Notes: generated by a model from the letters alone, not told the origin. Shown: positions 1 through 5,751, counted from the stretch's first letter. The stretch is DNA of 6,980 nucleotides from JAHIVB01 sp964574705 (GCA_964574705.1 CAZNOO010000042.1:1-6980); one strand, 5' to 3'. Made by a program: numbers and translations.

Positions 1-419
1 GCTCTTTGTGCTTGACCTCCAGATACATTCTTTGGTAATTTGTTCACTTGGTCCCCCAAGTGAAGCAATTCCAAGTATTTTTGAGCAGTTGCACTAGCGT
101 CTTCTTTTGTAAAGTCTCTAGTTTTTTCTAGTATTAAAGAAATATTTCTTTTCAAAGTCAAATGTGGAAACAGGTTATGAGATTGAAATACAAACCCAAC
201 ATGTCTTCTATATTCTTCTTCCTTCACACTCATTCCATTGATAAAGACTTCGCCGGTTGTGGGTTGCTCCAAACCGGACATCATCCGAATCAAAGTCGAT
301 TTTCCTGATCCAGATACTCCAATAATCGCAATAGATTTATATTGCTCTAAATCCAAATTAATATTCTTAATGACTTCCACATCATAAGTATGTGAAAGAT
401 TCTTAATCTCTATTCTCAT
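1..419 (-). CDS. Amino-acid ABC transporter ATP-binding protein (partial, C-terminus off the left edge)
   Basis: This is the cytoplasmic ATPase subunit that powers the importer encoded just upstream. About 139 residues are visible, reading MRIEIKNLSHTYD at the start. Seen in order: an aromatic A-loop residue Y12, Walker A GVSGSGKST at 34-42, the Q-loop glutamine Q79 in FQSHNLFPHLT, and the ABC signature VSGGQ at 132-136. Walker B, D-loop and the switch histidine lie beyond the window. The pattern matches the GlnQ/HisP polar amino-acid class, which is usually about 240 aa, so roughly 100 residues are missing. The ATG overlaps the permease stop codon as ATGA (416-419), which implies translational coupling, and a GAAAGGAAGTG Shine-Dalgarno region lies just upstream. 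The signature carries V where L is usual (LSGGQ), a tolerated change. The substrate cannot be told from this subunit. Confidence 0.95.
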   Translation of the reverse strand, partial: MRIEIKNLSHTYDVEVIKNINLDLEQYKSIAIIGVSGSGKSTLIRMMSGLEQPTTGEVFINGMSVKEEEYRRHVGFVFQSHNLFPHLTLKRNISLILEKTRDFTKEDASATAQKYLELLHLGDQVNKLPKNVSGGQAQR

Positions 420-1144
420 ATTGCCCACTTCCTTTCAATCCATTTAGTCAACTGAGACAAAGGAATCGTAATCAATAGATAGAGTCCCCATAAAATAATA
501 TATCCTTCAACAAATGCAAAGGTTTGAGATTGAGCAACCCGAATAGCGTAATAGAGTTCAGTATAACTCAATACATTTAACAAAGCACTTCCCTTGATGA
601 TCAACGAAAAGTTGTTCATCATCGGAGGCATCAATATTCTTACAACTTGTGGAATAATGATATACCTGTATCTTTGAAAAGGTGTAAACCGAAATAAATC
701 CATTGCCATATATTGTTCTCTTGAAATACTAGAAAAGGCAGATTTATATACATTCTTCATATAAGGCGTCATATAGACAATCAAAGCAATAACTCCTAAC
801 AGATTCCGATTATAAGAACCAAAAGCAGGTCCAATCAAAAAAGCCATTACAATAATTAAAACCAATAATGGCGTTCCGTATATAATTTCAGTAAATACAT
901 CTACCAAAGCAATAAAATACTTCATCTTTGAAATTGACAACAAGTAAAAAATGAAGCCCATAACCAAACTTCCAAGCAAAGATATAACAGAAACAAGAAT
1001 CGTGTTTTTGATTCCTGTTGTGATTAAATAACCATAGGAATCAAAAGCACCTATGTTAAAATCACTTGTTTGTCTTAATACAATAAAAACAATGAATGCG
1101 GCTATTGTCAAAATAGCCGCAACATATGATAGTTTCTTACTCAT
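416..1144 (-). CDS. Polar amino-acid ABC transporter permease (HisM/GlnP family)
   Basis: This is a 242-aa inner-membrane permease of the polar amino-acid uptake family, a usual size for a single HisM/GlnP-type subunit. Hydrophobic segments lie at about 7-23, 48-68, 90-108, 115-128 and 212-230. Two family landmarks are visible: EIIYGTPLLVL at 86-96 (typically RGTPLL) and the coupling-loop region ending YIIIPQ at 161-166, followed by the NNFSLIIKGSALL stretch. The coupling helix is diverged: the usual EAA...G reads MAM at 146-148, and the normally invariant glycine is R152. The gene starts 8 nt inside the end of the binding-protein gene and overlaps the ATPase gene by 4 nt, so the three are one operon. 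I see no good Shine-Dalgarno before its ATG, and it probably depends on coupled translation. With only one permease gene visible, the subunit would act as a homodimer. Confidence 0.93.
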   Translation of the reverse strand: MSKKLSYVAAILTIAAFIVFIVLRQTSDFNIGAFDSYGYLITTGIKNTILVSVISLLGSLVMGFIFYLLSISKMKYFIALVDVFTEIIYGTPLLVLIIVMAFLIGPAFGSYNRNLLGVIALIVYMTPYMKNVYKSAFSSISREQYMAMDLFRFTPFQRYRYIIIPQVVRILMPPMMNNFSLIIKGSALLNVLSYTELYYAIRVAQSQTFAFVEGYIILWGLYLLITIPLSQLTKWIERKWAI

Positions 1145-1946
1145 GGATAAAGAAGTCTAATCCGTATCTTCCAAGATCCGCAATAATCACTGCATCCCAG
1201 TTATCTGAAAGAACACTATAAAGGCCTCCAGCATCATTGAAAGTATCAATGAATGCATTTGCTTGTGCTAATAACTCTGTATTTCCTTCAGCGACTGCCA
1301 TTCCAATCGGACTCGATTGGAATGCATCCCATAACACGATTGTATCACTAGGGTTTGCATTATATCCATCGACTACTGGATTCGCACTCATCAATAAGAT
1401 ATCAGCCGTTCCTTGTGCCACAGATTCGACTGCGGTTCCTAAATCGGTCGCTTCTATTACGGTTTTTCCATAGGATTGTGGAATCGAAACAGATACTTGA
1501 GATGCAAGACCTATATAGGTAACATCTTCTATTGCCAGAACATCTTCTACAGTTGAATCTTCGGTGATGCTATTGGCATCAGCGAAGTCCTTGTTCACAA
1601 GAGAAATGATCTTGAAATAAAAATATGGATTTGTAAAGTCTACAGATAATTCTCTATCTTCTGTAATACTCATAGAAGCAATGACAATGTCAATTTCTCC
1701 TGAATTTAAAGCTGGAATCAATGAACTAAATTCTGTATTGACAATTTCTACTTCTCTTCCTAGATATACGCCAAATGCTTTGGCGATATCTACAGAAATG
1801 CCTTCTGGTTCATTGAGTGTTGTTACGGTCTCAAAAGGTGGATAACTTAAATCCATACCTACTCTTAAAACATCCCCTTTTGAATTACATGCAGTAAGCA
1901 TTATCAAAGATATTGCAATGGATAGTACAATTAATATTCTTTTCAC
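1137..1946 (-). CDS. Amino-acid ABC transporter substrate-binding lipoprotein (family 3 solute-binding protein)
   Basis: This is the extracellular binding subunit that captures the solute and delivers it to the adjacent permease. The 269-residue protein has a lysine/arginine-led hydrophobic signal and a lipobox LTAC with the lipidated cysteine at C20. The mature part begins with the family-3 hallmark LRVGMDLSYPPFE (27-39) and continues with GEIDIVIASMSITEDRE (83-99), where R98 is the usual ligand-carboxylate arginine, and VDFTNPYFY (102-110). The second lobe has GTADILLMSANP (179-190), where families such as HisJ carry an Asp that holds the ligand amino group; here the aligned residue appears to be S187. 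I chose the GTG at 1946 because AGGAG (1956-1960) sits 9 nt upstream. A TTG at 1955 would directly abut that Shine-Dalgarno and is unlikely. The ligand is probably a polar amino acid or a related compound. Confidence 0.94.
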   Translation of the reverse strand: MKRILIVLSIAISLIMLTACNSKGDVLRVGMDLSYPPFETVTTLNEPEGISVDIAKAFGVYLGREVEIVNTEFSSLIPALNSGEIDIVIASMSITEDRELSVDFTNPYFYFKIISLVNKDFADANSITEDSTVEDVLAIEDVTYIGLASQVSVSIPQSYGKTVIEATDLGTAVESVAQGTADILLMSANPVVDGYNANPSDTIVLWDAFQSSPIGMAVAEGNTELLAQANAFIDTFNDAGGLYSVLSDNWDAVIIADLGRYGLDFFIHE

Positions 1947-1955
1947 AAAATTCAA

Positions 1956-1960
1956 CTCCT
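1956..1960 (-). promoter_or_regulatory. Ribosome-binding site that fixes the binding-protein start
   Basis: On the minus strand the sequence reads AAGGAG, then TTGAATTTT, then GTG. The 9-nt spacing to GTG at 1946 is normal, while the TTG at 1955 has no spacing at all. This site therefore removes three residues from the longest possible reading frame. Confidence 0.75.
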
Positions 1961-1972
1961 TATAATAAGAGA

Positions 1973-2017
1973 TGAGGAACTTGTCTATTCACTTAAGAAA
2001 ATACACATGATTCCTCA
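1973..2017 (-). repeat. Short inverted repeat in the leader of the ABC operon
   Basis: TGAGGAA at 1973-1979 and TTCCTCA at 2011-2017 form a 7-bp inverted repeat with a 31-nt loop. It lies between the suggested -10 box and the binding-protein ribosome-binding site. It could be a weak leader stem or an operator; the long loop and short arms make either uncertain. I see no T-box or known riboswitch core around it. Confidence 0.25.
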
Positions 2018-2028
2018 ATCTTGATTTT

Positions 2029-2034
2029 ATTATA
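2029..2034 (-). promoter_or_regulatory. Possible -10 box for the ABC importer operon
   Basis: The minus strand reads TATAAT here, about 80 nt upstream of the GTG start, giving a leader of roughly 70-80 nt. There is no convincing -35 (the hexamer 17 nt upstream reads ACCGTT) and no TG extension. The region is very AT-rich, so this is only a candidate. Confidence 0.35.
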
Positions 2035-2124
2035 ATATAGATTAAACAAAAAACGGTTTGATTTGATAATATTTCTTGTACATAATTCAAAATCATTAAC
2101 ACAATGGAATTCAATTAGATAAAG

Positions 2125-2150
2125 AAAAAGCAATCCTACGATTGCTTTTT
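2125..2150 (-). terminator. Rho-independent terminator after the DUF3883 nuclease gene
   Basis: AAAAAGCAATC (2125-2135) and GATTGCTTTTT (2140-2150) are perfect 11-bp complements around a 4-nt loop. The structure starts 31 nt past the stop codon at 2182. Minus-strand transcripts end in a T tract (TTTTTCTTT), so it terminates the nuclease unit before the ABC operon. A-rich and T-rich arms make it potentially bidirectional. Confidence 0.88.
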
Positions 2151-2181
2151 CAGATTTCAATTTCGTCTTAAGAGAAGATTA

Positions 2182-3219
2182 CTAATCGCCAGAACACTTT
2201 GTATACACTTTATATTCTGATGGTTCGATATCAAAGTTTGAGTCGATTCTTCCTTGAAATTTATAAAACTTAGGTGAATGATCATTAACATAATATACCC
2301 TGTAAATCCAGTATTTATTGCCTTTGTTTATTGAAGTTTCTAATTCATTGCTTGTAATATTGAAAGGTGTTGTTTTCATTAACTTCGTCCCTTTCACTTC
2401 TATATACTTCTCATTACCCCACTCATCATACGATAATACATCATAGCCATACCCATCTGCTTCTTTGGCCATCCACCGAACTTTATCCGCGAGGTCTTGT
2501 CTTCCAAGATTAATTAATACTGACCTTTCATAATCTCTGACCAGAATTTCTGCTTTAATCCCAGTTTTCTGATCTTCTTCTGCTTTTTTGATAAAGTCTG
2601 TCTTTTTGCCATATACCCTTGTAACCTTGGTTTTTGGCTTATTACTTATCGAAGGTGGAGCATCTTCGATAAGGATGATTTCCCCTTCTTCAATACCAGA
2701 TTCTTCATATATATCGTGTATCATCTCTGATTCATCGAGTGAAATAGACATAATGTTCGATTCTTCGTATTTCTGGTAAGTATCACTAACCAAGTTATCA
2801 AGCAATTCTCCAAGAGGATTATTTATCGGAAAAAGATATCCTTGATTACCTCTTCCATTTCTAAGATTGAACGGAGAATATTTTTCAGGTAAAAGGGGTC
2901 TGATCATTTCAAACTCATCAGATATCTTTATTTCATTGATCGAAAAGGAGTAATTTACTTTCACAAGCCAGCCTTCGGTAGTCCACAACTCTCCTGCAAG
3001 AGGATTTATTAAATCTGTTGCTGCTGCTTCAACAATGCTTCTAGCTCTAATAATGTTGTTTGTAATACTAAAGACAACGTCACCAGGTCTACATAGTAAC
3101 ATTGACTTCCAATGAAACTTTGCTTCATTCCCAGCCCGATCGGTTTTTGGGGCCCATAAAATCCCTTGTCTAAATTCTTCTTTGAATGATTGATTTTGAA
3201 ATACAATAAAGTATCGCAT
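2182..3219 (-). CDS. EVE/PUA-like domain plus DUF3883 (PD-(D/E)XK) nuclease-like protein
   Basis: This is a 345-aa soluble protein with two recognisable parts. The N-terminal domain (about 1-145) begins MRYFIVFQ, has LWAPK at 21-25 and FHWKSMLLCRPGDVVFS at 35-51, a pattern like EVE/PUA-like domains that read modified bases, and ends with NGRGNQGYLF at 121-130. A low-complexity acidic linker (about 150-215) follows. The C-terminal domain matches DUF3883: GIKAEILV (220-227), GYDVLSYD (258-265), IEVKGT (273-278), FNITSNELE (286-294) and YWIYRVY (303-309). D260 and E274-x-K276 fit a PD-(D/E)XK nuclease site. I start at the ATG at 3219; GAAAGG lies about 10 nt upstream, whereas the ATG at 3237 has no ribosome-binding site. 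The protein may be a modification-dependent restriction factor, but that role is inferred from domains. It lies 72 nt downstream of a small membrane-protein gene with no terminator between. Confidence 0.85.
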   Translation of the reverse strand: MRYFIVFQNQSFKEEFRQGILWAPKTDRAGNEAKFHWKSMLLCRPGDVVFSITNNIIRARSIVEAAATDLINPLAGELWTTEGWLVKVNYSFSINEIKISDEFEMIRPLLPEKYSPFNLRNGRGNQGYLFPINNPLGELLDNLVSDTYQKYEESNIMSISLDESEMIHDIYEESGIEEGEIILIEDAPPSISNKPKTKVTRVYGKKTDFIKKAEEDQKTGIKAEILVRDYERSVLINLGRQDLADKVRWMAKEADGYGYDVLSYDEWGNEKYIEVKGTKLMKTTPFNITSNELETSINKGNKYWIYRVYYVNDHSPKFYKFQGRIDSNFDIEPSEYKVYTKCSGD

Positions 3220-3291
3220 ACATTCACAACCTTTCATGAATCTATAAAACGAATAGAATATTAGAATCTTTGAGTAAAGCTTGTTTGGAAA

Positions 3292-3558
3292 TCAACGCTT
3301 TCTAGTGTTATATTCAATATCAGCTAATAAGCATATAATCTTTCCAAATATAAGCAGGAATAGCCCTGCACCCAATACAAAAGGCATCAAGGCCTCTAAT
3401 AATATCAGTGATTCAAATGGTACGCTAGATTGAATGGAATCATAAATGGATGAAAAGAATGGAGTATCAATAAATGCTGGCAAAATGTAAATCAAACCTA
3501 TAGCGAATGCAGCCAATCCAACTAATTCTAAAATCCAACCAAGTACTTTCTTTTTCAT
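3292..3558 (-). CDS. Small two-helix membrane protein, function unknown
   Basis: This is an 88-aa protein that I do not recognise. It begins MKKKVLGW and has two hydrophobic segments at about 7-30 and 51-78, separated by a short polar loop containing DTPFFSSIYDSIQSS. The C-terminus is basic (NTRKR). GGAGA lies about 8 nt before the ATG, and an extended -10 box is about 40 nt upstream, so translation looks genuine. It is the first gene of a unit that probably also carries the DUF3883 protein downstream; that gene has no clear promoter of its own in the 72-nt gap. Two-helix membrane proteins next to nuclease genes sometimes belong to defence modules, but nothing in this sequence demonstrates that here. 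Confidence 0.72.
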   Translation of the reverse strand: MKKKVLGWILELVGLAAFAIGLIYILPAFIDTPFFSSIYDSIQSSVPFESLILLEALMPFVLGAGLFLLIFGKIICLLADIEYNTRKR

Positions 3559-3598
3559 CGTTAATTCTCCAAATAATCATAAATTTCATTCTTAATTT

Positions 3599-3607
3599 AT
3601 TATATCA
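3599..3607 (-). promoter_or_regulatory. Extended -10 promoter for the membrane protein/nuclease unit
   Basis: The minus strand reads TGATATAAT: a perfect TATAAT preceded by the TGN extension. No good -35 is present at 16-18 nt, which is common for extended -10 promoters. It lies about 40 nt before the start of the 88-aa gene. The same nine bases occur at the divergent promoter on the plus strand. Confidence 0.6.
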
Positions 3608-3700
3608 TAAATTTTTCCTTGAAGATGTCGATTTTTAGAAAAATACAATTGTGGAAACTTCGAAAAAATAAGCAAGTTCGTATTTCTAATGATTTATGCA

Positions 3701-3709
3701 TGATATAAT
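3701..3709 (+). promoter_or_regulatory. Extended -10 promoter for heliorhodopsin
   Basis: TGATATAAT on the plus strand is a perfect -10 with a TG extension, placed so that transcription would begin about 30 nt before the heliorhodopsin ATG. The -35 region (near 3681) is poor. The leader carries an AGGGGGT Shine-Dalgarno at 3733-3739, with a 6-nt gap to the ATG. Confidence 0.65.
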
Positions 3710-3745
3710 GATTTTGGAAACATAATATTTATAGGGGGTAACACA

Positions 3746-4540
3746 ATGGAACAAACTGTTCTAAATAAACTAAGAAGATTTAACATGATTATGGGGGCAT
3801 TGCATTTAGTACAAGGAATCTTGATGCTTTTTCTTGCTTCTACAGTGATTCAAAAAATCGGTGAATTCAAACCGATGATTACACAAAACTATTTATTCTT
3901 CAATACTACAACTCAATCACTTGAATTAACAAGTTCAAACTTATTTGAACTGCCATTCGGAGTCTTGGTTGCTGTATTCTTACTACTATCCGCTGTTGCT
4001 CATGCTTTAATCTCATTACCGAAGAAACTCAACAACAAATACAACGCAGATCTACAAAAAGGAATCAATCAATTTAGATGGTTTGAATATGCATTAAGTT
4101 CTTCTGTTATGATTGTATTGATTGCGACTTTATTTGGAATCTATGACATTGCTTCTTTAATCTTAATCTTTGTTGTGAATGCTTCCATGAATCTATTTGG
4201 TCTTGTCATGGAACAACTGAATGCAAGAAGAAAAGAAAATGAAAAAGTATTATGGGGCCCATTCATTTGGGGTTCCCTTGCAGGAATCGCTCCATGGGTT
4301 GCTATATTACTTTACATGTTTGGAACAGGTAACTTAAGTTCTGTTCCATGGTTCGTATGGGCAATTATTGGAACGTACTTTGTAGCTTTCAATACATTCC
4401 CAATAAACATGGTATTACAATACAAGAAAGTTGGAAAATGGAAAGATTATCTCTATGGTGAAAGAACTTATATCGTATTAAGTTTAGTCGCAAAATCAAT
4501 CCTTGCATGGCTCGTATTATTTGGAGCAATGCAACCATAA
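3746..4540 (+). CDS. Heliorhodopsin (retinal-binding seven-helix photoreceptor)
   Basis: This 264-aa integral membrane protein has the full length of the family. Heliorhodopsins bind retinal and have an inverted topology, with the N-terminus in the cytoplasm; most are thought to sense light rather than pump ions. Recognised stretches: LRRFNMIMGALHLVQG (9-24), SAVAHAL (82-88), RWFEYALSSSVMIVLIA (111-127) with the expected Schiff-base counterion E114, FGIYD (130-134), NASMNLFGLVME (145-156), AGIAPW (179-184), and LQYKKVGKWKDYLYGE (224-239). LSLVAKSILAW (245-255) supplies the retinal lysine K250. By alignment from memory, E114 and K250 correspond to E107 and K241 of HeR-48C12, and H20 and H86 to its H23 and H80. 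It has its own promoter and a terminator immediately after. No retinal-synthesis gene is in the window, so retinal would come from elsewhere in the genome or from the surroundings. Confidence 0.97.
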   Translation: MEQTVLNKLRRFNMIMGALHLVQGILMLFLASTVIQKIGEFKPMITQNYLFFNTTTQSLELTSSNLFELPFGVLVAVFLLLSAVAHALISLPKKLNNKYNADLQKGINQFRWFEYALSSSVMIVLIATLFGIYDIASLILIFVVNASMNLFGLVMEQLNARRKENEKVLWGPFIWGSLAGIAPWVAILLYMFGTGNLSSVPWFVWAIIGTYFVAFNTFPINMVLQYKKVGKWKDYLYGERTYIVLSLVAKSILAWLVLFGAMQP

Positions 4541-4554
4541 AACAAATTGAACTA

Positions 4555-4582
4555 AAAAATGCTAGTCTACGCTAGCATTTTT
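4555..4582 (+). terminator. Terminator hairpin between heliorhodopsin and the cyclase-like gene
   Basis: AAAAATGCTAG (4555-4565) and CTAGCATTTTT (4572-4582) pair perfectly over 11 bp around a 6-nt loop, with a T tract on the plus strand. It starts 15 nt after the heliorhodopsin stop. Only 5 nt separate its end from the next gene's ribosome-binding site, so there is no room for a separate promoter in between. Confidence 0.88.
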
Positions 4583-4587
4583 CATTT

Positions 4588-4592
4588 GGAGG
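4588..4592 (+). promoter_or_regulatory. Ribosome-binding site fixing the cyclase-like start
   Basis: GGAGG with 8 nt to the ATG at 4601. It lies just past the terminator hairpin, which makes the longer frame from 4559 improbable. Confidence 0.8.
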
Positions 4593-4600
4593 ATGAATCC

Positions 4601-5294
4601 ATGTACTTAAATAAAATTAAAAGTCCAGAATTATTTCAAGGAAACAAAAAGAAGGATCATTATTTTGAAGGATGGTATTTCAAAGCGGTGAGTTCGAATG
4701 AACTCTATAGTGTTGCATGCATTCCAGGCATTAGTGTCAACAAGAAAGATCCTCATGCATTCATCCAAGTATTCATTTCAAAANNNNNNNNNNNNNNNNN
4801 NNNNNNNNNNNNNNNNNNNNNNNNNNNNNNNNNNNNNNNNNNNNNNNNNNNNNNNNNNNNNNNNNNNNNNNNNNNNNNNNNNNTTTCCTAAACAATACAT
4901 TTGGATTCAATCCAATCATTTCAAAGATTCAAAAACTTCATTCATGTTTTCCTATGCAACAATTCCATTTGGAATTCTATCCTTCAAGGGATTGATTGCG
5001 AATCTTCTATACAATGGAAAAGAAATACGGTTCGCAACCTATAATTTTTCCAAGATTAAGTTAACGGACCTAAAAGAAAATGAAGTAAAGTTCCGATTGA
5101 AAAAAGGGAAGTATCTTTTGCTTGCTCATGCCAAATCCGAAAAACAGATTGATCTAAAATCACCGAACAAGGGAATGATGATTGATCAAATAAAAGAAGG
5201 ATTATCAGGATGGATTCAAATTGAACTATACATCAAGAAGAAACTAGTATACAAAGATATAGGATACCACGCTGGAATTGAGATTATGATGTAA
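4601..5294 (+). CDS. Tocopherol-cyclase-like protein, interrupted by an assembly gap
   Basis: The first 61 residues (SPELFQG, HYFEGWYFKAV, IPGIS, PHAFIQVF) and the last 136 residues (IWIQSNHF, TSFMFSYATIPFG, RFATYNFSKI, PNKGMM, GYHAGIEI) match the N- and C-terminal halves of the bacterial tocopherol-cyclase-like family. Plant members close the chromanol ring of vitamin E; the bacterial proteins are poorly characterised, and the fold is lipocalin-like. I start at 4601 because GGAGG (4588-4592) sits 8 nt upstream. An in-frame ATG at 4559 falls inside the terminator stem and is unlikely. Both flanks begin or end exactly on codon boundaries, so the true gap must be a multiple of three and cannot be 100. 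Family members as I recall are about 300 aa, so around 100 residues may be missing. No signal peptide is visible. Its substrate is unknown, and true tocopherol synthesis is not implied. Confidence 0.82.
4784..4883. other. Assembly gap of 100 N
   Basis: Exactly 100 unknown bases, the conventional placeholder for a gap of unknown size. The reading frames on the two sides agree only if the real missing length is divisible by three, so the placeholder length is not the true length. Confidence 0.99.
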
Positions 5295-5295
5295 C

Positions 5296-5329
5296 AAAAT
5301 GGTTGAAGCCTCGGCTTCAACCATTTTTT
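5296..5329 (+). terminator. Terminator shared by the convergent cyclase-like and 118-aa genes
   Basis: AAAATGGTTGAAGC (5296-5309) and GCTTCAACCATTTT (5314-5327) form a perfect 14-bp stem with a CTCG loop, followed by more T residues on the plus strand. It begins 1 nt after the cyclase-like stop and ends 2 nt before the stop of the convergent minus-strand gene. It is strongest in the plus direction but could serve both. Confidence 0.92.
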
Positions 5330-5331
5330 CT

Positions 5332-5688
5332 TTATTCAGTCTTTTTTAGTTTGTATCCTAGAAATAGTCCTCCAGCCGTCAACATCGGAACTTCTACAAT
5401 TAAAGCGGTAAGCCATCTATATTCGTCGTCTCCAAATAAATCATAAAGTCTAAACAAGAAGAATAACCCGACCGCTCCTGCAAGGATCAAGATTCCAAGA
5501 ATCAATTCTTTCTTCCAAAGCAAGATTGTCAATGCGATTAATACAATACCGGGTAAGGAATTCATTAGAAATTCCAATATCATATTCCAGAAAGAGTCCG
5601 TGCCATCAAATGAATCAAAAGACATCATAATGAAGAAACCTCCAAGTAACAGCATGAAGATTTTACATATTTTAACTGCTATTTTCAT
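5332..5688 (-). CDS. Small four-helix membrane protein (resembles DUF7670)
   Basis: This 118-aa integral membrane protein has hydrophobic segments at about 6-23, 43-58, 61-81 and 93-112 and a lysine-rich C-terminus (YKLKKTE). The stretch SFDSFDG, then FW, then a Pro-containing second helix ending LLWKKELILG, resembles small uncharacterised membrane proteins grouped as DUF7670; this is recalled from pattern only. The ATG follows AAGGGGGTG with 5-7 nt spacing, a strong ribosome-binding site. That site lies in one arm of a large inverted repeat, and a candidate promoter overlaps the same repeat. The gene follows the PrsW-type protease gene on the same strand after 86 nt, so read-through is possible. 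A link to that protease, for example as a substrate or partner, is speculation. Confidence 0.75.
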   Translation of the reverse strand: MKIAVKICKIFMLLLGGFFIMMSFDSFDGTDSFWNMILEFLMNSLPGIVLIALTILLWKKELILGILILAGAVGLFFLFRLYDLFGDDEYRWLTALIVEVPMLTAGGLFLGYKLKKTE

Positions 5689-5689
5689 A

Positions 5690-5751
5690 AAGACACCCCC
5701 TTCAGCTTCATTTTAATCCGATTAATACGAAAATGCAAGCGGGGGTGTCTT
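5690..5751 (-). promoter_or_regulatory. Large inverted repeat sequestering the ribosome-binding site of the 118-aa gene
   Basis: AAGACACCCCC (5690-5700) and GGGGGTGTCTT (5741-5751) are perfect 11-bp complements. Inside them GCTT (5705-5708) pairs with AAGC (5737-5740), and CATTTT (5709-5714) with AAAATG (5730-5735), leaving a TTCA bulge, a single-base bulge and a 15-nt loop. In a minus-strand transcript the 3' arm contains the GGGGGTG Shine-Dalgarno of the 118-aa gene and stops one base short of its ATG, so the folded form should block translation. No U tract follows in that direction. On the plus strand the hairpin is followed by GTTTTTTTA, so it could instead terminate transcription arriving from the left. 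Confidence 0.6.
5710..5738 (-). promoter_or_regulatory. Candidate promoter for the 118-aa membrane protein
   Basis: On the minus strand, TTGCAT (5733-5738) and TAAAAT (5710-5715) are separated by exactly 17 nt. The -10 matches five of six consensus bases and the -35 three. A transcript starting about 7 nt later would lack the 5' arm of the surrounding inverted repeat and so leave the ribosome-binding site free. Confidence 0.4.

Noticed and set aside
1237..1473. Open frame of 78 codons on the plus strand
   Set aside because: It lies entirely antisense to the substrate-binding protein, whose family match is clear, and shows no recognisable protein features.
2588..2779. Open frame of 63 codons on the plus strand
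   Set aside because: It is antisense to the linker of the DUF3883 protein; its serine/isoleucine-rich translation only mirrors the acidic linker codons.
3009..3227. Open frame of 72 codons on the minus strand
   Set aside because: It is out of frame within the N-terminal part of the nuclease gene, whose frame matches a known family.
3639..3686. Nested AAATAC/GTATTT and AACTT/AAGTT inverted repeats before the heliorhodopsin promoter
   Set aside because: Arms of 5-6 bp with unequal spacing are expected by chance in AT-rich DNA, so I do not call an operator.
4559..4600. Upstream in-frame ATG for the cyclase-like gene
   Set aside because: It lies inside the 5' arm of a terminator stem, lacks a ribosome-binding site, and the family match starts only after 4601.
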